Source: Rotaria sp. Silwood1 (Eukaryota; Rotifera; Eurotatoria; Philodinida; Philodinidae). Taken from it: DNA of 64,000 nucleotides. The stretch covers positions 170,486 to 234,485 of the forward strand of contig CAJNOP010000112.1 of assembly GCA_905250075.1 (NCBI GenBank), in the 5' to 3' direction. Made by a program: the position numbers and the translations under genes. Position 1 is the stretch's first letter. The number at the start of each line of letters is the position of its first letter. Positions 32,901 through 43,915 of this stretch are shown piece by piece. Below the pieces are notes generated by a model. That model was not told the DNA's origin and ran no database searches. It saw only the letters and a list, made by a program, of their open reading frames with translations.

Positions 32901-33558
32901 CTCCAAATGAATGAAATATTAAAAAACCTTGTAAACCATCACCTATAAAAAAAACACAATAATAATTAATTAATAAGTTTACTTATGAAATTTTACATTG
33001 ATCAGATAATTTTCGAAGACGATCAAGTACAAGATCAATTATTTGTTTTCCAATTGTATAATGACCACGTGCATAATTATTAGCTGCATCTTCTTTATCA
33101 GATATTAATTGTTCAGGATGATCTAAAAATATAATTTACTATGATGAATTATTTTATTTTAATCTTACAAAGAGATTTATAAGGACCAGTTCGAATAACA
33201 TCAATAACAGATTCTTCAAGATCGACAAAAACAGCACGTGGAACATAACGATTACCTGTATGATGAAAAAATGTATCAAATGAATCATTTTTATCATTTT
33301 TTCCTTTTTTTATCATTTGTCCATCTGAATCAATACCATGTTCAAGACAATATCTATTTTATTTATTTATTGTTATCAAAAAAAGAAACAACAATAAGAA
33401 ATATTATTAATGAATATTTCTTACAATTCCCAACAAGCATTTCCAATTTGTACACCAGCTTGACCAACATGAACACTAATGCATTCACGCTAAAATTTTA
33501 ATCAATTTTTTTATATTTTGAAAATTTATTTTGGTTTTTTTTCAAAATACTGTACCAT
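29903..33558 (-). CDS. alpha-tubulin, divergent paralogue
   Basis: Subunit of the alpha/beta-tubulin dimer of microtubules. Ten exons on the minus strand: 33558-33556 (the ATG alone), 33489-33425, 33353-33169, 33122-32997, 32942-32901, 31087-30683, 30609-30514, 30450-30223, 30157-30058, 30002-29903; total 449 aa. The GTP-binding motif GGGTGSGF, the catalytic-loop glutamate in [15 protein letters not shown] and the C-terminal Glu-Tyr that can be detyrosinated are all present. An intron directly after the ATG is a known feature of many animal alpha-tubulin genes. Two differences stand out: the loop around residue 40 reads [15 protein letters not shown] and lacks the usual K40 context, and the following HHTGNRYVP segment is one residue short. 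The acidic tail ([11 protein letters not shown]) is short in glutamates. The introns are short except a 1.8-kb one (31088-32900). Codon use resembles neighbouring genes. Confidence 0.96.
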
Positions 33559-35928
33559 TTTTGATTAAAACACTAAGTAAACGTTTGTATTTACCCAATA
33601 TGAAGAGGAAAAAAAAGCGTTAAGCTTCTGTGTTCAATTTGACCTATGTCTCTTGGTCACAGTCCATTGATCATACAAAATCTCTCATCCGTGATATGAA
33701 AAAACAGGATAAAACGAACAATCGAAAATATCTCATCAACAAATATGAACATATTTTTCTTTTCATAAAATCTTTTAACATTATTCCTATGGGATTACAA
33801 TATGAAACGCGATGTAACTACTGTTATTAATCACAACGAGATTGTTTTATTGTATCTATTTTCACATACATTTTTTCTCGCCACTCTTTCACATAATCCT
33901 GCAAAAATACAACAAACAAGTAGTTTATATAATAGAATAAGACGTTATTGATATACAGTCTTTCATCATACATGAACAAAGGCTGTCACGATCTGTGATA
34001 ACCTATTTCTAGCGTCTCTGTGACTTGTGGGATGACTCGTTGCTAAGATATCTGCAAAGGGGGACTTCCCTAAAATGTCTGATTTTTTGTCAATTTTTTA
34101 CAGCTTCGTACTAAATTTGAACCGAAGCCGGTTTTTGAAACACATTTGCCTTTCTCTCGTAGAAAGAGAGTTAAAAATAAGCCTGATAGCAGGCCATCTA
34201 TTGTAGGAGAAACTGGATTCAATCGACAATCCTGCTCATACTTGAAGATCTATTAGATGAAATGCTTCTAAGACCAATAGTTTCGATTTTTCAATAACAA
34301 AAACTTGCGATGAAAAGAGAACGAATAATAGCAATCTGAAGAAAGAATCTATCATTGAAAGGGATGATTCAGGTAAACTTTTTGATCGTTTTAAAGTAAT
34401 TTTAACAGTTCGTATTACGTATAAATACTGAACTGAAAATACGATGATAAGAAGAATATTATTATATATATATACAATTTTCATTATTAATATCGAATGA
34501 TTATGTTTTACTCAAAACTCTAAAGTATATTTCTCTTATCATCTAATTTTCAATATGTATTATGACAACATTAAATGATGCTTCATGAAATCAAATCGAA
34601 ATTAATTCAACGTAACAATTAAAAAGAAAGACATCACATGTATTTATTCTTTGGTATTTTGTGTAGAGAATTTTATTTAGAACAAGAATTTTTCACGATG
34701 AAAATGATTGCTAACTGACCGGGGATAGGATCTCTGAAAAACTACGAAATTGAGGTATTTACTTCCTAGGATTGGCAGTCACGATTCTATTTGAGTTGAC
34801 TAGGACGACAGAACAAATACCGGTCTACGAAATGAAAATGCCTTCCAGCTCTCTAAGACGTTTTTTCGATCAAGATGCATCAATATTACAAAACACACAA
34901 AAATGATGTTTCCAAACAAATTAATGGACAGAAAGCGACTTTATTGCCTTTCGTAAAGTTGATGTACCTTGGCAAAAACAAATATCGCAAAGAACTGTAA
35001 CGTGTTGTAATTTGTCGAGAGTTATTTGTTTCGTAATTCTGTGTAAGTCAAACCGTATTGTAATCATCAATTCTAGGAGTTGAATAAATTTGTTTTGCGG
35101 ATTTTTGAGAAACCATATTCTTAAAAATTAGCAATCATTTTCATCTTCACTATTTGTATTCTTCTTACAAGAAAACCATTTTTGGATCGAGACTATCTCA
35201 AATGATAAACTGCGGGAAGTAGTGTCAAAGCCTAAGTTAGTTCGGTTGTTTGAAACCTTATCTCTTGACATATCGATTTTTTCCTGAATGTTTTACGTGA
35301 AGTCTGTTATTCTTTTCAGGTCAGCACGAACATCGAATTGTGAGTTTTGACTTAAAAATTTTGCAATAACCTAATATCATTAGGAGAACTTTGATGCAAA
35401 GTTTCAAGTGAAAACTTACAATTCGATCTCCATAGTAACCTGGAAACGACAACAGGTTTCATTTAAAAAATTTCAGTACAGATTCAATATCTAAAAAACG
35501 AAGATTTACACAACTGAACCATCTTAGGTTTTAACTCTACTTACTATTTGAGTACAATCTCGATTCAAAAAGCGATCAGATTTCTTGTAGGCATTCCCTC
35601 ATTAGCGAAGAAAATCCTGTCGAATAATTTTGACAAAGACTATATATATAGTCGTCGCTGAAGTGAAATTACAAACTATATTCGTATATTGGTTCTTTAT
35701 TAACTTAAAGAAAAAAAAAATCTAATAAACATTATCTCCTCATTTCAATAAAATGATATGCTAAGTTAGTTTAACAAATAATATACACAAAGTCGTATAT
35801 GATGAAATTATGTTTATACTATTTTCTTGAACATCCATCAACATACATAAATAAGAAAGAGACAAAAAGAAAAGAACAAATAAGAAGATATATATATATA
35901 TATGAGACAGAAGATAAATGAAAAAATT
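33559..35928. other. intergenic, no gene; dispersed-repeat copy
   Basis: Spacer of 2.4 kb between the 5' end of alpha-tubulin and the 3' end of the kinesin gene. No WD40-like exon or other coding segment is recognisable, which matters for the truncated kinesin call. A copy of a dispersed repeat shared with introns of nearby genes lies at about 33772-33865. A TA-repeat occurs near 35889-35904. Confidence 0.55.
33772..33865 (+). repeat. dispersed repeat copy A
   Basis: Shares ATTCCTATGGGATT, CGATGTAACTRCTG-like sequence, TAATCACA, GAGATT and TTTATTGTATCTAT with the copy at 45610-45710, in the same order. Confidence 0.6.
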
Positions 35929-38900
35929 TTAGTCAGCACATAATGGTTCGGTTTGATAATTAGATAAATTTGGAGAATTACATAATGGTCGAAGTATAAC
36001 TGTTGTTGATGCTGGTAATTCTTCTGGAATAGGTGTTGTATCCATTGAATCATCTTGACTAGTATTTGCAATAGCTTTTCTAATACGTGTAGCGGTAGGT
36101 TTACTATCTTCTTTTTTAACAAGAATTGTTTCAACTAAATCAACATAAGACATTAATTCATTTGCTTCATCAGCTTCGAAACCCTTTGTAAAAAAAATAA
36201 AAACAAAATAAAAACGAAAAATTTAATTTTTTTTAAAACAAACTTTTTCAATAGTTTGTTCAATAAGTTTTGTTAATAAATATCGAAGTTCATCAATATC
36301 TGTAACACAATCAACAATTAATTGTGGATCTGGTCCTTGTATTAATTCATGTGTTTGTTCTTCATCATCATAAACCATTAGTACTTGTTGACATGATGAA
36401 ATTTCAGAATTAAGATATGCTATTGTACTTTCTAATTTTGTTATTGATTCACGTAATGGTTTACATGTTGGATCTTCAGATTGTTGTGTATTAGTTGTAC
36501 TATTAACAATAGCATTACTTAATCGTTTACAATACCGTTCACGTTTACGACTCACACATTCACGATTTTCAATTAATGTACTCATATCACGATTAATACC
36601 AGCAATAAGTTTTCGACGACGAATTGCATTTGTAATCTATAAATATTTCACATGAAATAAGACCAAAAAAAAGAATAGAAAAGATTCTATTGAACATACG
36701 CCTTGTTGAATAGCAGTATAATGTGCACTCATCTCTTTTGTTGTTGCACGCACTTTACCTGAACGCATTTGACGTCGTAATAAATGTACCTGAAAAATAA
36801 GATTTTGTCAAAAAAAAAAAAACAAGTTTTCAAATGCATACGGTAGAATCTTTCACGACTATCACAGATATTCTCAATAACGTCTCTTTCTAATCACAGA
36901 CCGTGACGAAAGTTTATATGAGTTACTTTCTTATCGCATTTCTAAAGAATTAAGTATGAAGAAATGTATTCCAAAATAAATAGTATAAAATAATCTCTCT
37001 TTGATTAGCAACAAAAGATGCATTTTAATTCCGCAAGTATTGTGCTAACAGCTTTTATTTGTAAATTTATTTTAAAAATCAATTATATTTTAAGTTATGA
37101 TGAAACATGAAGATTTACTGTTCAATGATCTATCATCTTTATAGAAAAAGTTTGACTTGCATGTCTTTTATCAGAACTAGATCGAAGTGGATCACGCAAC
37201 ACATTCTATAGATAGAGTGTGTCTCAAGCGATAGGCTTGGAAAACAGTATCACTGTCTTATACAAGACGAGACTATTTTATTTCTTTAGTGAAAGGATTA
37301 GAAAAATTTTTCCATGTGCCTTCGATTATGTCCGTCCACTTACAATTTAGATGAATCGGTTTGTTATACGTCTCATCAAAAGATAAATTCAAACTATTCC
37401 TTCATATTTGTTCAATAAAAATAAATATGCATAACGAATATTATATATCGAATTCATAAATAACAATAATCTTGTTTTCATTGAATACAAAAAAAAATTA
37501 ATTTTCATGTTTATGAAAATTCCATAAAACATAACTTCGAAAGAGTTAATTCTAAGCAAAAACTCACCTCAATGTTTTTCAACATTCGTGATTTCTTTGA
37601 AAGATCCTTAGAAAACTTTTTCTTTCTAGAATTTAGTCGATTTCTCTTTACTGATCATTTCAATCTAGAAATTTCATTAAATGTGACGTTAAAATAACAG
37701 TACTCAAAAGCCATAACATTAGAAAACAATGTCGATTGACGCTAGAATTAGATTTAAGAAAAATTTTAATAGCTCTATAAAAATAGCAAAGAAGTTTAAT
37801 TCTATTGAATGTACTAGATCTACATTCACACTAGACCCCGTCGGGTAGGACCCGGACCCGGACCCGCACGGGTCCGGGTCCGGATCCGGGTCCAAAAATT
37901 TTACTTTGGCCGGGTCCGGGTTCGGGTCCGGATCCAAAAATTTTATTTTGACCGGGTCCGGGTCCGGGTCTGAAAATTTTGCTTTAACCGGGTCCAGGTC
38001 TGAAGAAAACTTTGATCCATACAATTTATTTTGAATTTTTTTAAAGTTTTGTTCGTTTTATACAAAGAAGAGATCAAATGTATTTAGAAAATAGATAAAA
38101 AACAACAAAACCCTTCTTGACTATACTATCTAAACTGACTTGTCATTGTGTTTGGATCCAAAAAATTTAAGCGACCGGGTCCGGGTCCGGGTCCAGCAAC
38201 CTGTAAACGGGTCCGGGTCCGGATCCGGGTAGAAAAATTTTAAATGATCGGGTCCGGGTCCGGGTCCAAAAATTCTGGACCCGACGGGCTCTAATTCACA
38301 CGCTCCGAATTTTTTTAATATTGTGCTCCGCTTAAGAGTGATACATACTAGATTAGATAGTCTGAATTGTGAACACCTGATTTTTATATCAATAAAACTA
38401 TCAGTATATTTTACCTCTTGTTGTTTACGTTTAAGAATCATTTCTTTTTGTTTATGTTGAGCACGTAATGTTCGAATTTCATTATCTTTTTGCATTTGTG
38501 TCTATAAAATAAAAATAAACATACAGAATTTTCTTTTTTTTGTATATGAAATATATACTCGTTTAAGTGTAGCAATTTCTCTTGCTTTTGCTTGTTCAGC
38601 TTGTTTATGTCGTGTAAATTCTTGACGTAATTCACGTGTTAATTGAACTTTTATTTTACGTAAATCTTTTAATTCATTTGTATGTTTAGATAATTCTTTT
38701 CTATAATATTCACCATCTTTTAAACAAATAGCATATTGTGCACGTAATGTTGATAATTCATTATTTTCAATTTCTAATCGACGAATTTTTTCTTCATAAT
38801 CACGTCTAGCTAATTTTAATTCTTCAATATTTTGTTGATCACGTCCAATGGTATCTAAATTTTGTTTTTTTTTTTTTTTTTTTTTGAAGAAACAAAAAAT

Positions 38901-41900
38901 ATTTACAAAATTATTAATAAATAAACATACTTAATTTTGTTACAGCAACTTGTTTTTCATCTTCAGCATTATGTATACGTTCAGAAAGTAATTTTATACG
39001 TTCTTCATATCGTTGTCGTGTAAGTTCACTACGTTTACGTGCATTTTCAAGCATTTCAAGACATTTTTGTTTTGCATTTATTTCTGTTGTTATTATTAAT
39101 AGTTTTTCTTCTTGTACATCAGCTTAACAAAAAAAAGAATGTTAGTAAATCTCTTGAAAATTAAAATGTAAAATATGTATTGTTTATCATAAAGAGATTG
39201 CTTTATTCTATTGATTCTAGGACATATATTATTAAAGCATCGATTACAGTTCGTAACGATCTCTGTCGTGGTTGTTTGAAAGGATAATACTTACATTCAC
39301 TTTGAGCATCATCATCAATAGCTGTTTGTACTTGTTCATCATCATCTTCACTATTAATAATATGTTCTTGTTCTTCAATAATTGGCATATTTGAACGACT
39401 ATCAATTGTTTCTGTTGATGGATTTGTTGATAGAGAATAAAGAGCTTCAATTTTACGTTTTTTAGGAATTTCATGTAGTTCTTGAGGTGAACCTGGAATT
39501 GTACTAAAATCAATACGATTTGATTTAGCTGAACCACTAAAAAAATAATTTATTAATAATAATGAAATTATTTTATTTTCAAAACAAACTTTTCACGAAG
39601 TAATTGTTCTTCACGTCGAAGACGATCAATTTCATGACGAATATCTTCAATACATGGTTGTAATTCATCTGAACCTATTGAATTTTGATTAAATTCATTT
39701 GATAATGTTTGATCAATTGAAACGGATCCTAAATTAATTAAATCGATATTCAAAATAATAAATTATTTTCGTATAACTTTGAAAACGATTTGCGACATAT
39801 TGAAGGAAAAAAGAAACAATAAACTCCTTGCTTTTTTTTAATTGTTACTTATAAATGTTAAATACGCAATATGAGATTTTAATTCTTTCGAATATAATTC
39901 AAATTAATTATGATTTCGTAAAGTTTTTCTTTTGTTATTATGTTATTCTATCAAATTTTATTTCTTTATTCGAAAGTATACAAAATTTAGGAAAGATAGA
40001 AGTGTCTCTGTTCGGTGAATAAGAGTAGCAAGTTTGATATATATGAAACTCGTGAAAATATTCAGAGGACATTCCATTCTTTAGAATATATAATGAAAAT
40101 TTAATCGGTTGGAAATTCAATTCTCAGTAATGACTGATCTACTCATTATAAAGTTTTATATTCTTCAATTCTTTTATTAAATCTTAAATGTCATTTTCGA
40201 ATACATAAAATTTCTCTATTAGATTATTAGAATTACTCTTTTATTTTTTTTTTTAATCTTTACTTACTTGTTGATAAACGACTTTTTCGACGATTTGATA
40301 TTGGACTACGTTTACGAAGTATACTACTAATATCATTCATACGTGATAATCGAGATCTAATAATTTATAAATCTTATTAAATCAAATTAAAACAAATTTC
40401 ATATTATCTTACTGAATTTCATCACTTTTTAATAAACATTGATTTAATGCTTGATTATAATCAAATGTTGTATCATTTATTTGTTGATGATCACGAACAG
40501 TTTCTAGTTCATTTTTTAATGTTTGTGATACTATATTTGTTTCATTTATTGAACGTTGTATTGTATATATATATGAACGTATACGTTCAAGTTCTTGATT
40601 TAATGCACTATTACTCGTTTGATCGAATTCACTCTGAAAAATTGTATTTATTGGAGAGAGAGAGGCGCATAAAGATTATTATTAGATCATCTTCAGTTTC
40701 CTTTCGTGTCGAATTTTATTTGAAATCTCATTAGTAACAAAATAAAGTGATTTCTGAAGGATGCAGATCTAGTTTTTCTTTTCCGATGGATATAGTTTTC
40801 AATTAGAAATGTCTTTGTATGGGAATGCTTTTAAAGTCACTATGAATCATGTATTTAATCATACAAACATGACTACGAATAATTTTTGAGCAAAATTGTA
40901 TCTAGATCTTTATTTATTTATCAAAAGATTTTGCATAAAATTTTACTTATGAATAAAATGAAACTGAAAATGAATCAGATTAGATCATTATGTATTTTTA
41001 TTCTTTTTCTTACTGATGATAAATGTTCATTTTTATCAACTAATGCACGTAATCGTTCGATTTCCATTTGTAATTGTATGATTTGTCGACTATGTTTATC
41101 TTGATTTACTTTAACACGATTACGAATATTACGTGCACGTTGAGCATAATTAAGTGTACTTTTTGTTTCAGAAAAATCACGATCAACTGGTGATATACAA
41201 GCTATCATTAATGTTCGACTAAAAAAAAAAGACAAAAGTTTGTTTTTTTTTTGTAAATAATCAATATTTTAAATTTACCTATTGCCACCTAATGAATCTT
41301 GTAATAAACGAGTTAATTTTGAATCACGATATGGTACATGTGCTCCTTTTTTCATTGGATCACCTAAGATTGATATCACATTACCGAGAACAAGCTAATA
41401 ATAAATAAATAATTAAAAGAAAACAAAATATTTATCTTAATATACCAAACCACTATTAATACTAATTCCTTCTTTAGCACGTTGACCTGTTGCACCTGTT
41501 CGTTTTAAACTTTCTGATCCAGCTAAATCAACAAAATGAATTTTAGCACGAATTTGTTCACGTATATTTGTATCTGATGTCTAAATATATAAATTAAAGA
41601 AATAAATATTAGAAAAAATTTTTATTTTCATTTATTTTAATTATATATACTGATGAAACAACACGTTCAAATTGTAAATTTACAGTAAATATGGCATGTG
41701 ATCGACTTGATACACTGTTCATACGTGTTGATGCTGTTGTTCGACAAAGAGCACCTTCTCTTAAACAATCAAGTGTCTAGAAAATAGAAATATTAGATAA
41801 AACATTTATTCTTTATATAGAAATTAAAGGTGTGATAAACTTCAATTTTTTTGATAATGAAGTCTAGTGATTAGTTCTTCTCATATGAGTTGAATAATTG

Positions 41901-43338
41901 AATATCTAACATTCTCGTAGCTCTAAGTTTCCGATAGCTCAATTCTAGCATATTTGTGTAGTTCGCTATAGAGTATTGCTTGGACACAACTTTTTTGTAC
42001 CCGTGCATTACTATAAGACATCAACATTTAAAACACATTTTTAAAATTTTATATGAATTGCACTATTAGCAATGATGTTTATACTTCTATAAAACGTTAA
42101 TTTTCAAAGTCGTACTCTACTCAACTACATGGCCTGGAAGAGATAAAAACAGATGTACAGTGGTTTCAAAGCAGAAAACAGGAGAAAGACTACTTTCGCT
42201 TTTCAGTACGAAATGGTGCTTGACAAGAGACTCATTGTTCTGATATCTTTTTTACAACTGTAGCTCTAGAGGATATAGGTCTGTTGATTATCGCCTAATC
42301 CACATTCTCCAGTGTGAAGAGCAGTGCTTCGCTAAAAAATTGATTGGCTTTTCTTTGGAGTTTATAGCTATTGAGTCATATACTGTGTATCTGTGCTTCA
42401 TAAAATAGGTGTTCGCTTCTCAGAAAAAAATTTAAATTCATCCAATTTAGTGTGAGTGATGGTAATCATTATATGGATTACTAACACTATTAGTTACTGG
42501 TATTCTTTTTATAAAATTAAAATAACAAACCTCGTGTGCCGTAGTAACAAATCTTGTTGTAATATTTGTCACTGCTATTTCTCCATTACTATTTTCAAAT
42601 ACGACATGTTTATCAATATTTTTTTGTGAACGAAAATCAATATTTTCTTTATTAAATAAATCATAAATATTTTCATTATAAATCTATTTTATGAAAACAA
42701 AAAAAAAACATAAATAATAAAAAGCAAAAAAAAATGTCGATAAATTCTATTGATATTTACTTCAATAAATTGACATGAAACTACACATTTTGCAAGTGCA
42801 ATACCTTTTAATTCTGCTTCACGTTCATAATTTGCACATCTTTGAAATATATGCATAATGGCACGAGGTAAAATTCCTTCTTTCGAAGGATCCATATATT
42901 CAATTCCACTACCCATAGTAAAAGTTTTTCTATATAAATAATAAAATAAAATCTTTCGAAAAAATTTTTCTTCTTTATATAATTAAATACCCAGAACCAG
43001 TTTGACCATAGGCAAGTATAGATGCACTATAACCTTGAAAACATCCTTCTATCATATCATAAATACATTCACGATAGAGATCTTCTTGACTGATTTCCGA
43101 TAAAAAAACATGATCAAATGTAAAAGCTGTACTATTAGCTAAAATAATCTCATTTGTTGTTCGTTGTACATCAACACATGTTTGACATAGATCTTGTTGT
43201 TCATTATTTGATAATGGACGAACACTGAGAGAAAATTTTATCTTCGTTTATCTTTATATATATATGTATTAGATTTTCTTACCGAACAGCAGCTTTAACA
43301 CAACTGGCAATTTCTTTATTAGAATTTGCCAATTCCAT
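35929..43338 (-). CDS. KIF21-like kinesin-4 motor without WD40 domain
   Basis: Plus-end microtubule motor of the KIF21 type. Eighteen minus-strand exons: 43338-43283, 43224-42991, 42929-42761, 42683-42531, 41776-41651, 41580-41446, 41394-41279, 41218-41014, 40633-40413, 40356-40268, 39728-39590, 39536-39295, 39122-38931, 38854-38559, 38501-38415, 36789-36700, 36636-36244, 36183-35929; total 1065 aa. The N-terminal motor has the P-loop GQTGSGKT, switch I NSVSSRSH, switch II DLAGSE and the segment [20 protein letters not shown]. Then come an acidic linker (EDDDEQVQ) and long coiled coils, including REIATLKR and [17 protein letters not shown], which match KIF21. The regulatory coiled coil is recognisable; Met868 and Arg875 align with KIF21A Met947 and Arg954, the known CFEOM1 autoinhibition sites. 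The protein stops about 100 residues later (LCAD, TAA) with no WD40 repeats, so it is about two thirds of the vertebrate length. Starts 577 bp head to head with CNOT4. Confidence 0.9.
36918..37012 (-). repeat. dispersed repeat copy B (kinesin intron)
   Basis: Reads AGTTACTTTCTTATCGCATT, then TAGTATAAAATAATCTCTCT and TTGATTAGCAA, matching the copy at 49726-49816 in order and the reverse complement of the copy at 45610-45710. Confidence 0.6.
37824..38301. mobile_element. hAT-like miniature element with 8-bp target duplication
   Basis: A 462-bp insertion (37832-38293) inside the kinesin intron 36790-38414. It is flanked on both sides by the exact 8-bp direct repeat ATTCACAC (37824-37831 and 38294-38301). 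The termini are inverted: TAGACCCCGTCGGGT at the left and, in reverse complement, TAGAGCCCGTCGGGT at the right (14 of 15 match). Both ends hold tandem CCGGGTCC-type repeats, arranged in ~40-bp units with AAAATTTT spacers, while the centre (about 38012-38150) is AT-rich. It has no transposase. An 8-bp duplication with TAG-type inverted termini is characteristic of hAT transposons, so this is a non-autonomous derivative. Its GC content contrasts strongly with the region. The long frames through it (repeating Asp-Pro or Arg-Thr) are artefacts of the repeat. Confidence 0.9.
39187..39232 (+). repeat. dispersed repeat fragment C (kinesin intron)
   Basis: AAAGAGATTGCTTTATTCTA followed by GGACATAT resembles GGGAGATTACTTTATTCTAT and GGGACATAT in the copy at 45610-45710. 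Short, so the assignment is tentative. Confidence 0.4.
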
Positions 43339-43915
43339 CTTATCGAATACTGGAATACAACATGGGCAAAGACGTAGCAAACAAAAAAAAATGATTTCAA
43401 GAGACAAAGAACTTAATTAGGACAAAGAATCTTGCTCGCGCTAGTTAATATCACATGCATTAGTTTACAGTTGAATATATTTTATTCAAGAGAATTTTTG
43501 CATTATTAATAAAAACTACTAAAAGATTCTTTTCTTTTTTTTTTTATAAAGTACTTAATTTTGAATTTATAATAGATGTCACTATTAATATATAGCATTT
43601 TATTTTAATATTTTATTTGAACAAAGTTTATTTTACTTATTTTACTATTAAAAAACGTTTAATTTAATGAATAAAAAATTTTTTTTTGTAGTAATATAAT
43701 TTGATAGGTCAATCTATATTACCAATTAATTGATCAATGAGAACAAAAAAAAATGACGCGAGGAGGAACAGAATTAGTTAGTCTTTTTTTTTCTTTCCTT
43801 TGATTACATTTTTGTTGAGAAATAGTAGCACAACAGTGCAATTTACATGATCATATCTTATAGATAGAATAATTCACTATAATAAAAAAAACAATATTTT
43901 CTATAGACATCTATC
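43339..43915. promoter_or_regulatory. divergent promoter region, kinesin / CNOT4
   Basis: 577 bp separate the two start codons, which point away from each other. The stretch is AT-rich with no recognisable coding sequence, so both promoters and 5' UTRs must lie here unless leader introns exist. No specific binding motif can be claimed. Confidence 0.45.

Noticed and set aside
37719-38495. Open frames rich in Asp-Pro or Arg-Thr dipeptides on the minus strand
   Set aside because: They arise from the CCGGGTCC tandem repeats of the hAT-like element and run into intron sequence; not a gene.
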